The notes: generated by a model from the letters alone, not told the origin. 54,925 bases of DNA from JAAYOS01 sp050950785 (GCA_050950785.1 JBMNIG010000018.1:1-54925); one strand, 5' to 3'; numbered from the stretch's first letter, positions 1-8,975 are shown. Numbers and translations: made by a program.

Positions 1-268
1 TATCCCCGGCTTTGTCAGCTTTAGATGCGCCAATATATTGAGCTATGACTACTGTAGCTCCGGTAGCAAGGGCATTAAAAACACTGAAAACCAAAAAATT
101 TATCTGATCCACTAGGTTTACGCCTGAAACTGCATAAGCTCCGACATTTGAGACCATCATTGTGGATACGATACCGATCATTATTGTCAAACCTTGCTCT
201 ATAAGAGCGGGCCAGAAGAGCTTGATCAAAAGTTCTCTTTCTTTAGCGGGAGTGTATGTTTCCATCAT
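1..268 (-). CDS. MATE-family multidrug/metabolite exporter, N-terminal part
   Basis: This reads leftward off the window edge, so only about 89 N-terminal residues are visible. They start MMETYTPAKERELLIKLFWP and continue with hydrophobic stretches typical of the first two helices of MATE/NorM antiporters (PALIEQGLTIMIGIVSTMMV, then FNALATGATVVIAQYIGA). The segment ending VVIAQYIGASKADKAG matches the well conserved first loop of the family. MATE proteins use a Na+ or H+ gradient to export cationic drugs or metabolites across the cytoplasmic membrane. The start at 268 is preceded by a GAAGGGG-type ribosome binding site; a second ATG follows immediately. The gene diverges from ymdB across about 190 bp. 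The substrate cannot be inferred. Confidence 0.85.
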   Translation of the reverse strand, partial: MMETYTPAKERELLIKLFWPALIEQGLTIMIGIVSTMMVSNVGAYAVSGVNLVDQINFLVFSVFNALATGATVVIAQYIGASKADKAGD

Positions 269-460
269 ATCTAATCGCCCCTTCTTCTGATATCTTACAC
301 TCTTTTTGTCAAAAAGCAAGAAAAATACAATGGAAACGAGTTAGAGTATTTCATTGAAGATTTGAGGAGCAACATATATAATGATATTGATATGGGAATC
401 GAAAATTTTGTCATCTCAACTTGAATTTATACTGTATGGTTTTACAGGGAAAGGCGGCTT

Positions 461-1231
461 ATGCTGATTTTTACTGTTGGGGACGTAGTGTCTGAGGGTG
501 GGATCCGTATACTAGAAAAGAAATTGCGTCCATTTAGGAAACTGAAAGGTATTCATTTTACGATCGTTAACGCTGAAAATGCTGCGGGAATGGGTCTTGT
601 TCCTGAGCAGGCTGAACGGATCTTTAACGCAGGTGCAGATGTTATTACTCTTGGTAATCATGCTTTTTCCAAGCGTGAAATGTTGTCATATGTGGAAGAT
701 GAGTCATATATCCTTAGACCTGAAAATTTCACTCATCATAATCCAGGCAAGGGCACCGGTGTATATGTGGCAGAAAATGGTCAGCAGTTAGCAGTGATTT
801 GCCTAATTGGCAGAGTTTTTATGCAAAATCAGGCGGAAAACCCTTTCTTTGTAGCTGACAGGGTTATACAGAAACTCGATACTAAAATCAAATGTGTTGA
901 AATACATGGAGAAGCAACAAGTGAAAAGACAGCTTTAGCCTGGTACTTGGACGGAAAAGTTTCTGTAGTATATGGAACTCACACACATGTTCAGACAGCT
1001 GATGAGCGCATACTTCCAAAAGGTACAGGATTTATCTCGGACCTAGGAATGACAGGTCCGATCGACTCTGTGCTTGGAATGGATCCGGAAAGTTCGGTGG
1101 ATAGGTTACTGGGAGTTCCTCAAGTAAGATATAAATCTGCGACAGGATCCTGTATGCTGCAGGGCGCTCTTTTTGATGTGGATGACAATACAGGGCGATG
1201 TGTTTCAGTTGAGAGAATAAAAATGTGCTAG
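461..1231 (+). CDS. ymdB: YmdB-family metallophosphoesterase
   Basis: 256 aa, the usual length for the YmdB/TIGR00282 family of dinuclear-metal phosphodiesterases, which act on 2',3'-cyclic nucleotides and affect biofilm and sporulation decisions in Bacillus. The metal-binding motifs run in order: GDVV near residue 7, NAENAAG near 38, TLGNH near 64, RPEN near 86, GEATSEK near 149, GTHTHVQTAD near 171 and SDLGMTGP near 190. The first motif reads GDVVSEGG rather than the common GDIVGKPG. An AAGGCGG ribosome binding site precedes the ATG. In many Firmicutes ymdB sits next to rny and the products interact; here rny lies 18 kb away. Confidence 0.93.
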   Translation: MLIFTVGDVVSEGGIRILEKKLRPFRKLKGIHFTIVNAENAAGMGLVPEQAERIFNAGADVITLGNHAFSKREMLSYVEDESYILRPENFTHHNPGKGTGVYVAENGQQLAVICLIGRVFMQNQAENPFFVADRVIQKLDTKIKCVEIHGEATSEKTALAWYLDGKVSVVYGTHTHVQTADERILPKGTGFISDLGMTGPIDSVLGMDPESSVDRLLGVPQVRYKSATGSCMLQGALFDVDDNTGRCVSVERIKMC

Positions 1232-1312
1232 ATATGAGGGTAAGAGCGCTTAAATAGTGTGAAAAAATCAGAAAGATAGTAAAAAACTATCGCAAAATTT
1301 TAGTATTCATAT

Positions 1313-1332
1313 TATAATAGGGACTGTATAAT
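1313..1332 (+). promoter_or_regulatory. putative -10 elements upstream of darA
   Basis: Two TATAAT hexamers (1313-1318 and 1327-1332) lie about 95 bp upstream of darA. The second is preceded directly by TG. No good -35 hexamer is visible at the right distance from either, so the promoter for the darA-holB-ricT-mnmG-rsmG run is only probable. Confidence 0.35.
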
Positions 1333-1422
1333 AGTTTTCGTTTTATTAAGTTACGAATATTTATCACACATATAAGCGTTTAGCTCATTGTCAACTACAG
1401 CGAAAATCAAAAGGAGGCTCAT

Positions 1423-1746
1423 ATGAAACTACTGCTTGCAATAGTCAGCCATGATGATGCTCATTCTGTAATCCATGCTCTTACAAGAGAGGGTTTTTCC
1501 GTTACGAAGCTTGCAACGACAGGTGGTTTCCTTATGGCGGGAAACACTACTATCCTTGTTGGAATTTCGGATGAAAAGGTGGATGAAGCGATCGCAATCA
1601 TAAAGGGAACTTCACGTAGTAGAAAGCAGGCGATACCTACTGTGACCGAGCCCGGTATGGCTATTCATTCAACAATGCCTGTTGAGGTTAATATTGGTGG
1701 CGCAACGATCTTTGTACTCAATATTGATAGGTTTGAAAAATTTTGA
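1423..1746 (+). CDS. darA: cyclic-di-AMP receptor DarA/PstA (YaaQ, DUF970)
   Basis: 107 aa, a full-length PII-like protein. DarA trimers bind cyclic di-AMP in the cytosol and are thought to relay its level to an unidentified partner. Family features visible are the N-terminal strand MKLLLAIVSHDDA, the glycine-rich turn KLATTGGFL near residue 32, GNTTILVGI near 44 and the C-terminal strand EVNIGGATIFVLNIDRFEKF. An AAGGAGG site lies close before the ATG. The stop overlaps the TTG start of holB by 4 bp, so translation is probably coupled. The darA-holB-ricT order is common in Firmicutes. Confidence 0.93.
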   Translation: MKLLLAIVSHDDAHSVIHALTREGFSVTKLATTGGFLMAGNTTILVGISDEKVDEAIAIIKGTSRSRKQAIPTVTEPGMAIHSTMPVEVNIGGATIFVLNIDRFEKF

Positions 1747-2705
1747 AAGTCCTAGGTAATGAAGTACTGCTATCACAGATAGATGAAGCATTGAGGAGCA
1801 GGCGACTGTTCCATGCTTGCATCATTTCCGGATCAAAGGGAATAGGTAAAAAAACACTGGCTAAATATGTAGCGACGGCAGCGGTTTGTACTGATGAAGG
1901 AAAGCCCTGCGGCCGCTGTTCAGGATGCTTAAAATCAGAAAAGGATGTACATCCTGATATAGATTATGTAAGGCCCGATGGTACAGAAATAAAAGTAAAT
2001 CAAATACGAGCTCTACGTTCTTCATTGTATACGCTGCCAAACGAGGCTCCCTGTAGAGTAGCCGTAATCGAGAATGCAGACAGTATGAATGTCAATGCTC
2101 AAAATGCTATGCTGAACATTCTAGAAGAGCCCCCCTCTTCGGTTCTTATTATACTAATTTGTGAAAATGAATCTGAATTGCTATTGACGATTAGGTCAAG
2201 ATGTGTACATTTCCGAATGCAACCGATTCCTGAATCTACAATAAAGGATGAGCTTCTTAAAAGGAACTTGGATCTAACAGAAGAAGAAGCGGAGGCAGCG
2301 TCAAGAAAATCAGATGGAATTTTGGGTCGTGCACTGGAGTTTATTGAAACTGAAAATGAGGATGGGTTTACCCGTCAAATCATAGAGGCTTTATCCAATA
2401 GAAACATCATAAAACTAATAAATTTAGCGCCGTCACTTGAAAAAGGAGTAAATAGAGACGCTCTTAGTGAAATAATAAAATCAGTCCAAAAAATAATGGG
2501 CAACGCTGCAGCCCATCAGTCGGGAAAAACGAATTTTTACTACTCTGAGGAAGAGCAGCGAATTTCTTACAAGTATAATAGAAAAGAATTGTTTCGAATG
2601 TGTCAAATATGTGCCAAGCTAATTAGATATTGTGAGTCAAACGTTGGCGTGGGGCATATCGTGGGCGCATTTGTCAGTTTATTATCGGAGGAAATAGATA
2701 GATGA
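1743..2705 (+). CDS. holB: DNA polymerase III delta' subunit (clamp loader)
   Basis: 320 aa AAA+ protein. Delta' is the stator of the clamp-loader complex that places the beta sliding clamp on DNA. Visible features: a Walker A-like GSKGIGKKTLAK near residue 29, a four-cysteine zinc module (CTDEGKPCGRCSGC, residues ~50-63), a Walker B-equivalent VAVIENADSMN near 105, LNILEEPP near 123 and the sensor-1 region IRSRC near 150. The start is TTG at 1743 inside the darA stop (TTGA overlap); this is the only start that lets the protein begin with the normal first helix. It overlaps ricT by ATGA at 2702-2705, so the three genes appear translationally coupled. Confidence 0.92.
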   Translation: MKVLGNEVLLSQIDEALRSRRLFHACIISGSKGIGKKTLAKYVATAAVCTDEGKPCGRCSGCLKSEKDVHPDIDYVRPDGTEIKVNQIRALRSSLYTLPNEAPCRVAVIENADSMNVNAQNAMLNILEEPPSSVLIILICENESELLLTIRSRCVHFRMQPIPESTIKDELLKRNLDLTEEEAEAASRKSDGILGRALEFIETENEDGFTRQIIEALSNRNIIKLINLAPSLEKGVNRDALSEIIKSVQKIMGNAAAHQSGKTNFYYSEEEQRISYKYNRKELFRMCQICAKLIRYCESNVGVGHIVGAFVSLLSEEIDR

Positions 2706-3571
2706 CCGAAGTTGTAGGAGTTAGATTTAAAAAAGCCGGAAAGGTTTATTATTTTGATCCGGATGATAAAAAACTTGAACCGGAAACAATAGTGATCGTT
2801 GAGACAAGTAGGGGAATCGAACTTGGTGAATGCTCCACAGGTAATATTTATGTTGAGGATGAAAAGGTCGTACAACCTCTACGAAAGGTTTTAAGAGCCG
2901 CCACTGAGGAGGATCTTAAAACTTATCAGGAAAACACTGAAAAGGAAAAGCAAGCGCTGGAGATATGCCAAAAGAAGGCCGATGAACACAACTTAGATAT
3001 GAAGGTTGTGGATGTGGAATACTCTTTTGACAGGTCAAAGATATTATTCTACTTTACCGCAGATGGACGCGTTGATTTCCGCGAACTTGTAAAAGACCTG
3101 GCCAGCATTTTCCGTGTTCGTATAGAGCTTCGACAGATAGGTGTTAGGGATGAAGCGAAAATGCTTGGGGGCTTAGGCATCTGCGGAAGAGCTTTTTGCT
3201 GTTCCACTTACCTCAATGAATTTAGTCCAGTTTCCATAAAGATGGCAAAGGAGCAAAATCTGTCACTGAGTCCTACAAAGATTTCAGGAACTTGTGGGAG
3301 ACTTATGTGCTGTTTGAGGCATGAGCAGGATGCATATACTCATCTTCTTGAGACAACTCCAAAGGCAGGTTCAATCGTTCAGACACCTGATGGAGAGGGA
3401 ACAGTAATAGAAGTGAGTCTTTTGAGGCAGAAGCTGAAAGTGCTACTGACAGATGAGAACGAAACAGTGGCGAAATATTACTCTGTAAAGGATGTCAAGG
3501 TAATCAGACCTGGCAAGTACCATCTGAAACAGAGAACAGAAAATGAACCAGATCAATTGGATTACGATTAA
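2702..3571 (+). CDS. ricT: PSP1-domain protein RicT (YaaT)
   Basis: 289 aa, the usual size for YaaT/RicT. In Bacillus subtilis RicT forms a Y complex with RicA and RicF that carries Fe-S clusters, stimulates RNase Y mRNA maturation and affects sporulation and competence. The PSP1 domain spans roughly residues 60-145. Cysteine motifs are clear: CGRAFCCSTYLNEF near 160 and CGRLMCCLRHEQDAY near 199. It starts at ATG 2702 within the holB stop with GGAGG upstream. RNase Y itself is encoded in this window at 19.5 kb, which fits a functional link. Confidence 0.93.
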   Translation: MTEVVGVRFKKAGKVYYFDPDDKKLEPETIVIVETSRGIELGECSTGNIYVEDEKVVQPLRKVLRAATEEDLKTYQENTEKEKQALEICQKKADEHNLDMKVVDVEYSFDRSKILFYFTADGRVDFRELVKDLASIFRVRIELRQIGVRDEAKMLGGLGICGRAFCCSTYLNEFSPVSIKMAKEQNLSLSPTKISGTCGRLMCCLRHEQDAYTHLLETTPKAGSIVQTPDGEGTVIEVSLLRQKLKVLLTDENETVAKYYSVKDVKVIRPGKYHLKQRTENEPDQLDYD

Positions 3572-3594
3572 ATGACAAAGCAGGAATATACCAC

Positions 3595-5481
3595 ATGAAA
3601 TATTTATCAGGAGAATACGATATTTGCGTTGTTGGAGCAGGACATGCAGGTATTGAAGCTTCACTTGCAGCTGCGCGAATGGGGCTTCGTGTAGTGTGCT
3701 TTACAATAAACATGGACACAGTTGGAAACTTGCCGTGCAATCCATCAATCGGAGGTACTGCGAAGGGTTGCCTTGTACGTGAAATAGATGCCCTTGGTGG
3801 AGAAATGGCAAAGGCAGCTGATGAGACATGTATTCAGTTTAGATTATTGAACAGAGGAAAAGGGCCTGCTGTTCAATCGCCGCGTGCCCAAGCTGACAGA
3901 AGAGCTTATCAATCAAGGATGAAGCGTGTCCTTGAATCCCACCCCAATATAGATTTGAAGCAAGCAGAAATAGTAGATATAATAGTTGATAACAACCAGG
4001 TAAAGGGTGTAGTTACAGCATTAGGAGCAGAATATCCCGTAAAAGCTGTTATAATGGCAAGTGGGACTTATCTGGGCGGAAGGATCATAGTAGGAGATTA
4101 TTCTACACCAAGTGGCCCTGACGGATTGTTTCCTGCCAACAAGCTTGTTGATGTAATAAAGAACTTAGGCATAAGTATGCGAAGATTCAAAACAGGGACT
4201 CCGCCGAGAATAAACGGCAGGACAGTTGACTTTGAAAAAATGATCCCTCAGTACGGTGAGGATGATCTATCACCCTTTTCCTATGAGACTGATAAGCTAC
4301 CCGAAAGCAAAGTGGTGTGCTGGTTGACATATACAAATGAGAATACTCACCGTATAATAAGAGAGAATCTTCACAGATCCCCTTTGTATTCCGGTGATAT
4401 AACAGGGGTTGGACCCAGGTATTGTCCGTCGATCGAGGATAAAATCGTAAAGTTTGCAGACAAAGATCGTCATCAAGTATTTGTCGAGCCTATGGGACTG
4501 GACACAGAGGAAATGTATATTCAGGGCCTTTCTACCTCTATGCCCGAAGACATTCAAATCCAACTTGTACACTCTGTTGCCGGACTTGAAAATGCAGAGA
4601 TCATGCGTCCGGCGTACGCAATTGAATATGAATGCATCGACCCCCTTGAAGTCAATCCAACTCTTGAGTTGAAGAAAATAGCGGGACTTTATGGAGCCGG
4701 TCAGTTTTGCGGTACTTCCGGATATGAGGAAGCTGCGGCAATGGGACTTGTTGCAGGAATAAACGCAGCGTTGAAAATAAAGGGAAAACAACAGATTGTA
4801 ATAGACAGAGCCGATGCATATATTGGTACACTCATTGATGACCTGGTGACAAAGGGAACAGAAGAGCCATATAGGATCATGACGTCAAGATCTGAATATA
4901 GGCTGATCCTGCGACAGGACAATGCTGACTACAGATTAAGCAAAATTGGTTACGAAGTTGGCTTGATATCTCGTGAGAGATATGAAAAGGTCCAACAGAA
5001 GTATAGGTCTGTGGATGAAGAGATCGAAAGATTAAAGAAAGTCACGGTTAAGAACTCAGATGAGTTAAATGACATGCTCACAAACGTCGGCACCTCACCT
5101 GTGAAAACCGGTATTAGGCTGTTTGATTTGTTGAAACGGCCTCAGATTACTTATAGTATGACATCGAAGTTTGATCCAGCACGTCCGGAGTTGAGCCGGG
5201 ATATTATTGAGCAAATTGACATTGCTATAAAGTATGAGGGATACATCAAGAGGCAGCTTTCCCAGGCAAGAGAGTACAAAAGGCAGGAAAAGAGACTCCT
5301 TCCGGATGACATAAATTATAATGAAATTGTTGGAATGAGCACTGAAGCTAGACAAAAGCTTGACAAGATAAGACCAAGATCGATAGGGCAGGCATCAAGA
5401 ATTTCAGGTGTAAATCCTGCGGATATAGTTGCGCTGATATTCTGGCTTGATAAAAATAGAGATGGAAAGGAGCTCAACTAA
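3595..5481 (+). CDS. mnmG: tRNA U34 carboxymethylaminomethyl synthase subunit MnmG (GidA)
   Basis: 628 aa, full length. MnmG is an FAD protein that works with MnmE to install the 5-(carboxymethyl)aminomethyl group on wobble uridine 34 of several tRNAs. The N-terminal dinucleotide-binding fold reads VVGAGHAGIEA (residues ~11-21). The family signatures GGTAKG near 53, RGKGPAVQSPRAQADR near 88 and FKTGTPPRI near 200 are present, as is the C-terminal helical MnmE/tRNA-binding region. It starts at ATG 3595, 23 bp after ricT, with a modest AGGAA site. Its partner mnmE is in the same window (12.2 kb) but separated by the segregation genes. Confidence 0.96.
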   Translation: MKYLSGEYDICVVGAGHAGIEASLAAARMGLRVVCFTINMDTVGNLPCNPSIGGTAKGCLVREIDALGGEMAKAADETCIQFRLLNRGKGPAVQSPRAQADRRAYQSRMKRVLESHPNIDLKQAEIVDIIVDNNQVKGVVTALGAEYPVKAVIMASGTYLGGRIIVGDYSTPSGPDGLFPANKLVDVIKNLGISMRRFKTGTPPRINGRTVDFEKMIPQYGEDDLSPFSYETDKLPESKVVCWLTYTNENTHRIIRENLHRSPLYSGDITGVGPRYCPSIEDKIVKFADKDRHQVFVEPMGLDTEEMYIQGLSTSMPEDIQIQLVHSVAGLENAEIMRPAYAIEYECIDPLEVNPTLELKKIAGLYGAGQFCGTSGYEEAAAMGLVAGINAALKIKGKQQIVIDRADAYIGTLIDDLVTKGTEEPYRIMTSRSEYRLILRQDNADYRLSKIGYEVGLISRERYEKVQQKYRSVDEEIERLKKVTVKNSDELNDMLTNVGTSPVKTGIRLFDLLKRPQITYSMTSKFDPARPELSRDIIEQIDIAIKYEGYIKRQLSQAREYKRQEKRLLPDDINYNEIVGMSTEARQKLDKIRPRSIGQASRISGVNPADIVALIFWLDKNRDGKELN

Positions 5482-5482
5482 T

Positions 5483-6190
5483 TTGAAGGATTTGATGAAA
5501 TCCCTCTTGCAGCAGTGGCAAATAGATGCTTCGATCGAGACCCTTGAACGTTTTGATGAGTATGCGCGACTTTTAATAGAAAAAAACAGCAAGATTAATC
5601 TAATTGGCAATTCTGATCTTGAGGAAGTTGCTGTGCGACATTTTGTAGACTCCCTTTCCCTGGTTAAGATGGGAATCGATATGAACTCCACAGCGATCGA
5701 TATCGGAACCGGCGCGGGTTTTCCGGGTATCCCAATCAAAATACTCCGTCCCGATGTAAAATTGACACTTTTGGATTCTCTGGGAAAAAGGCTAGATTTC
5801 TTAAAAGAGGTAGTAGATGTTTTAGGTCTCGAAGATATTATGATCGTTAATGCACGTGCTGAAGAGGCAGCATTGCTGGATTCGTATAGGGAGCAGTACG
5901 ACTACGCATTCAGTCGCGCTGTTGCCCGAATGAATATGTTGTCTGAAATATGTCTGCCCTTTGTCAAGTGTGGCGGATTGCTATGCGCAATGAAGTCGCT
6001 AAATATAGATGAAGAGATACAAGGAGCGCAAAGGGCTGTCAAAATTATGGGAGGTAAAATCATCGACCCATATAAATATACATTGCCTCTAAGAGATGTT
6101 CAGTTGCAAATAGTTCGTATAAAAAAGGTGGCACCAACACCAACTGGTTATCCACGTAGATTTGCAAAGATAAAATTGAAACCACTTTAA
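5483..6190 (+). CDS. rsmG: 16S rRNA G527 N7-methyltransferase RsmG (GidB)
   Basis: SAM-dependent methyltransferase modifying G527 (E. coli numbering) in the 530 loop of 16S rRNA. I place the start at TTG 5483, one base after the mnmG stop codon, because GGAAAGGAG at 5464-5472 is well spaced for it; this gives 235 aa, close to the B. subtilis length. An in-frame ATG at 5447 would overlap mnmG by 35 bp without a ribosome binding site. Motifs: NLIGNSD, then RHFVDSL near 57, the SAM-binding AIDIGTGAGFPGIPIKI near 75-91, LLDSLGKRLDFL near 101 and FSRAVARM near 145. It is last in the operon and followed by a strong terminator. Confidence 0.93.
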   Translation: MKDLMKSLLQQWQIDASIETLERFDEYARLLIEKNSKINLIGNSDLEEVAVRHFVDSLSLVKMGIDMNSTAIDIGTGAGFPGIPIKILRPDVKLTLLDSLGKRLDFLKEVVDVLGLEDIMIVNARAEEAALLDSYREQYDYAFSRAVARMNMLSEICLPFVKCGGLLCAMKSLNIDEEIQGAQRAVKIMGGKIIDPYKYTLPLRDVQLQIVRIKKVAPTPTGYPRRFAKIKLKPL

Positions 6191-6210
6191 AATTTCTAGT
6201 TAATAGAAGA

Positions 6211-6233
6211 AGCCGTTAAAAACGGCTTTTTTT
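6211..6233 (+). terminator. intrinsic terminator after rsmG
   Basis: A 7-bp stem AGCCGTT/AACGGCT with a 3-nt AAA loop is followed directly by seven T residues. It closes the darA-to-rsmG run. Confidence 0.9.
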
Positions 6234-6352
6234 ATTTGAAGAACATCAAAGATTACGACAGAGGGATATAAATTTCGACAAAAGGCGACTACAAAATTTC
6301 AATTATGGTAAAAAAGTTAGGAAAATTGATAGAAAATTGCGATATATTTTGC

Positions 6353-6380
6353 TTTACATGATAAAAAAATTAGGTATAAT
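6353..6380 (+). promoter_or_regulatory. sigma-A type promoter of noc
   Basis: TTTACA (6353-6358), a 16-bp spacer and a perfect TATAAT (6375-6380) lie 33 bp before the noc start. An AGGGAGGG ribosome binding site follows. Confidence 0.75.
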
Positions 6381-6412
6381 GGAAACAGGAAGCTTGGGCT
6401 AGGGAGGGTTTC

Positions 6413-7234
6413 ATGCAGATTGTAAAAGAAAATGGTCTATATGAAAACAACCGCATTCAATACATAGCCATCGAGAAGATACGGCCAAATCCGGGACAGC
6501 CCAGAAAACTGTTTGACCAGGAAAGTCTCAATGAACTAGCTGACAGCATATCAAAATACGGTATACTTCAGCCGTTGAGCGTTCGCAAAAAGGGCGATGC
6601 CTTTGAATTGATAGCCGGTGAAAGAAGACTCCGAGCTTCTAAGATTGCCGGACTAAAAAAAGTGCCATGTATCGTTCTTGGAGTCAGCAATGAGCAATCC
6701 TCCATTTTAACTCTTATTGAAAACATCCAACGGAGGGACCTAGACTTTATTGAAGAGGCAGAGGGAATAGCTCGCCTAATCTTGTCATATGGACTGTCCC
6801 AGGAAGAAGCTGCACGTAAAATTGGAAAGTCACAGTCTGCCGTAGCTAACAAATTGCGAATACTTAAACATTCAAGGAATGTGCTTGATCTTTTGCGGCA
6901 ACATGGACTTACCGAGAGACACGCAAGAGCATTGCTCAGACTTGAAACTGAACAGGACAAACTAGACGCTATTCAGCAAATTGTAGAATGTGACTTAAAT
7001 GTTGCAGATACTGAGGAATTGATTGAGCGTATGCTGAATAGCACCGGTTCTAAGGCCGCAAAGAAGGTAAGTCGCACATTTTCGTTTATAATTAAAGACA
7101 TCAGGATATTTGAAAATACGATCAAGCATGCTATTGCGGTGATGCGTGATTCTGGTTTGGATGCCGATTACGGCAAAGAAGAAGATGAGAGAAGCATCAC
7201 ATTGACAATAAAAATTCCAAAGAGGGCGAGTTGA
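6413..7234 (+). CDS. noc: nucleoid occlusion protein Noc (ParB-like CTPase)
   Basis: 273 aa ParB/Spo0J superfamily protein. The N-terminal CTP-binding domain has IRPNPGQPRK near residue 25, the GERRLRAS box near 69 and ENIQRRDL near 103. A helix-turn-helix follows (LSQEEAARKIGKSQSAVANKLRIL, residues ~125-148). Its position between rsmG and parA is the classical place of noc, and it is one of two ParB paralogues here. Noc binds DNA sites, spreads as a CTP clamp, recruits the chromosome to the membrane and blocks FtsZ assembly over the nucleoid. A short N-terminal extension before the CTP domain (MQIVKENGLYENNR) could be the membrane-targeting helix, though it is not strongly amphipathic. Confidence 0.85.
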   Translation: MQIVKENGLYENNRIQYIAIEKIRPNPGQPRKLFDQESLNELADSISKYGILQPLSVRKKGDAFELIAGERRLRASKIAGLKKVPCIVLGVSNEQSSILTLIENIQRRDLDFIEEAEGIARLILSYGLSQEEAARKIGKSQSAVANKLRILKHSRNVLDLLRQHGLTERHARALLRLETEQDKLDAIQQIVECDLNVADTEELIERMLNSTGSKAAKKVSRTFSFIIKDIRIFENTIKHAIAVMRDSGLDADYGKEEDERSITLTIKIPKRAS

Positions 7235-7288
7235 TCCACGAACCTATTAATCATTTTGCTATTTACGGGGAGTATGGCCTGTGCAATT

Positions 7289-7329
7289 GTCCGTCATTCG
7301 CTATAAATGCGAAAGACGGACCTTTTTTT
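7289..7329 (+). terminator. intrinsic terminator after noc, abutting parS
   Basis: The arms are GTCCGTC-a-TTCGC and GCGAA-a-GACGGAC around a 7-nt loop, followed by C and seven T residues. The last T of the tract (7329) is the first base of the adjoining parS site. Confidence 0.9.
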
Positions 7330-7344
7330 GTTTCACGTGAAACA
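7329..7344. promoter_or_regulatory. parS site 1 (ParB/Spo0J binding centre)
   Basis: TGTTTCACGTGAAACA is an exact 16-bp match to the canonical bacterial parS palindrome. ParB loads here, spreads, and with ParA and SMC organises and segregates the origin region. Confidence 0.95.
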
Positions 7345-8027
7345 TTTATCATCAATTAGTTGGATTATGGCTGATCGTATAGCTTAATGTTCGTCGGACT
7401 TTAAAATGCAAACCTCACTACTTAGTATAAAACAAACATAAACAAATTTTACACCTACACCGCAGTTAAGAAGTTCCACATCTATATTAATTTCTTAGCT
7501 AGTGATATGAATTGTCATGATACTCTTGATGATATAGCAATTAACATAAGTTAGTGATGCAACTTTGATAGCAACTTTCTTGTTATCGATTTCATAAAAA
7601 TCTTGAGGGCGAACTCTTTTTATTCAATAAAGAGGATGCGTTCTTTATGCAGGAGGATAAGAGAAAGTATTAGATAAAGAATCTAAAATGAATTAAGTCA
7701 AACAGATATGTTAACGCTGTGGTACTGTTAAAAAACATCCATCTGATCTTGAAATCTGATATGAATGCGGTTTTTTCATGACAAATGCGTACACGAAGAG
7801 AACAACATCAGAAATGATATGATGTACCTATTATTAGGCGAGTGTTAAATAATCTCGTAATGTTTGGAGGTAGTCCGGAATAATCTCTTTTCTTATTGTA
7901 ATTCTAAGTTGATTTCGATTCACATAGCTCTTATGTCGAGCGTATGAACAAGTAGCTTAGTATTCATGCAATTTACAACATCTAATTAATAAGTGAGTGA
8001 TTTTAGATGGTTGTATCATGGTTTTAA
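7345..8027. other. gene-free stretch between two parS sites
   Basis: About 680 bp, AT-rich, with no open reading frame of useful length on either strand. I see no TTATCCACA-type DnaA boxes, so it is not an obvious oriC. No convincing RNA gene was recognised. It is flanked exactly by the two perfect parS palindromes. Confidence 0.7.
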
Positions 8028-8043
8028 TGTTTCACGTGAAACA
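8028..8043. promoter_or_regulatory. parS site 2
   Basis: A second exact copy of TGTTTCACGTGAAACA, 699 bp from the first and about 100 bp upstream of the parA promoter. ParB bound here could affect parAB expression as well as segregation. Confidence 0.95.
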
Positions 8044-8139
8044 TTTTATTATTATTTCTAGGAAGGTCGCAAACCAGCTGATTTGCTGATAAAAAAGAAG
8101 CTTTGGTTCAGCTCATGTTCGTATGTTCACATTCAAAGG

Positions 8140-8168
8140 TTGAAATGTTATTTCGGTTGCAGTATAAT
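8140..8168 (+). promoter_or_regulatory. sigma-A promoter of parA-parB
   Basis: TTGAAA (8140-8145), a 17-bp spacer and a perfect TATAAT (8163-8168), 29 bp before the chosen parA start. Confidence 0.8.
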
Positions 8169-8197
8169 TACAGAAATGACTATTTGAGGTGCATTGG

Positions 8198-8956
8198 ATG
8201 GGCCGAATAATTGCTATAGTAAATCAAAAGGGCGGTGTTGGTAAAACCACAACTTGTGTAAACCTTACAGCGGCATTCCATGACAAGGGCAAAAAGGTGC
8301 TACTCTGCGACATGGATCCGCAGGGCAATGCCACTTCAGGCATGGGAGTGGACAAAGATGCCGGGCAAACTACATATGATCTGATTTTAGGTGATGCCAA
8401 AGCCGAGAATGTAGTTGTAAGGACAGAATACGGAGACGTTCTTCCTGCGAACAAAGCTCTTTCGGGTGCTGAGATCGAGCTGGTTTATGTACCGGAAAGA
8501 GAATACTGTCTTAAAAAATCCCTCGATGAGTTGCGAGACCTATATGATGTGATATTTATAGATTGCCCACCCTCTCTTGGATTGCTTACATTGAATGCTT
8601 TATGTGCTGCAGATGCAGTCTTGATACCTGTCCAGAGCGAATACTACGCTCTTGAGGGATTAAGCGATCTGATATATACTATTCGTGTTGTAAAGAAGGG
8701 ACTTAATAGAAACTTGGAGATCGACGGAATTCTGTTGACTATGTATGATTCCCGTACAAATTTGTCAATACAGGTAGCGGAAGAAGTTAAGCGGCATTTT
8801 CCGGGTAAGATCTATTCTGTTGTTATACCGCGGAATGTAAGGCTTAGCGAAGCTCCGAGCCACGGTTTGCCTGTAATTGCTTACGATCCAGGTTCGAGGG
8901 GAGCTGACAGTTACTTAAAGCTATCAGAGGAAATTATAAAAACGGGTGAGATATGA
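8198..8956 (+). CDS. parA: chromosome partitioning ATPase ParA (Soj)
   Basis: Starting at ATG 8198 gives 252 aa, matching typical Soj. An upstream in-frame GTG at 8189 overlaps the GAGGTG ribosome binding site and is unlikely. Motifs: the deviant Walker A KGGVGKTTT near residue 10, the A' motif DMDPQGNAT near 40 and Walker B IFIDCPPSLGLLT near 117. ParA dimers bind DNA non-specifically; ParB stimulates their ATPase, which drives origin separation, and ParA also influences DnaA. Together with parB, parS and noc this forms a full chromosomal segregation locus. Confidence 0.96.
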   Translation: MGRIIAIVNQKGGVGKTTTCVNLTAAFHDKGKKVLLCDMDPQGNATSGMGVDKDAGQTTYDLILGDAKAENVVVRTEYGDVLPANKALSGAEIELVYVPEREYCLKKSLDELRDLYDVIFIDCPPSLGLLTLNALCAADAVLIPVQSEYYALEGLSDLIYTIRVVKKGLNRNLEIDGILLTMYDSRTNLSIQVAEEVKRHFPGKIYSVVIPRNVRLSEAPSHGLPVIAYDPGSRGADSYLKLSEEIIKTGEI

Positions 8957-8975
8957 TAAGATCAGGAGGTTCGTC

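Noticed and set aside
7690..7815. Possible zinc-ribbon transposase relic (CGTVKKHPSDLEI, stop, YECGFFMTNAYTKRT)
   Set aside because: Too short, contains a stop and no second confirming motif; more likely chance in AT-rich DNA.
7345..8188. Replication origin between noc and parA
   Set aside because: No cluster of DnaA boxes and no dnaA or dnaN gene nearby; the parS sites only show that the origin is probably close.
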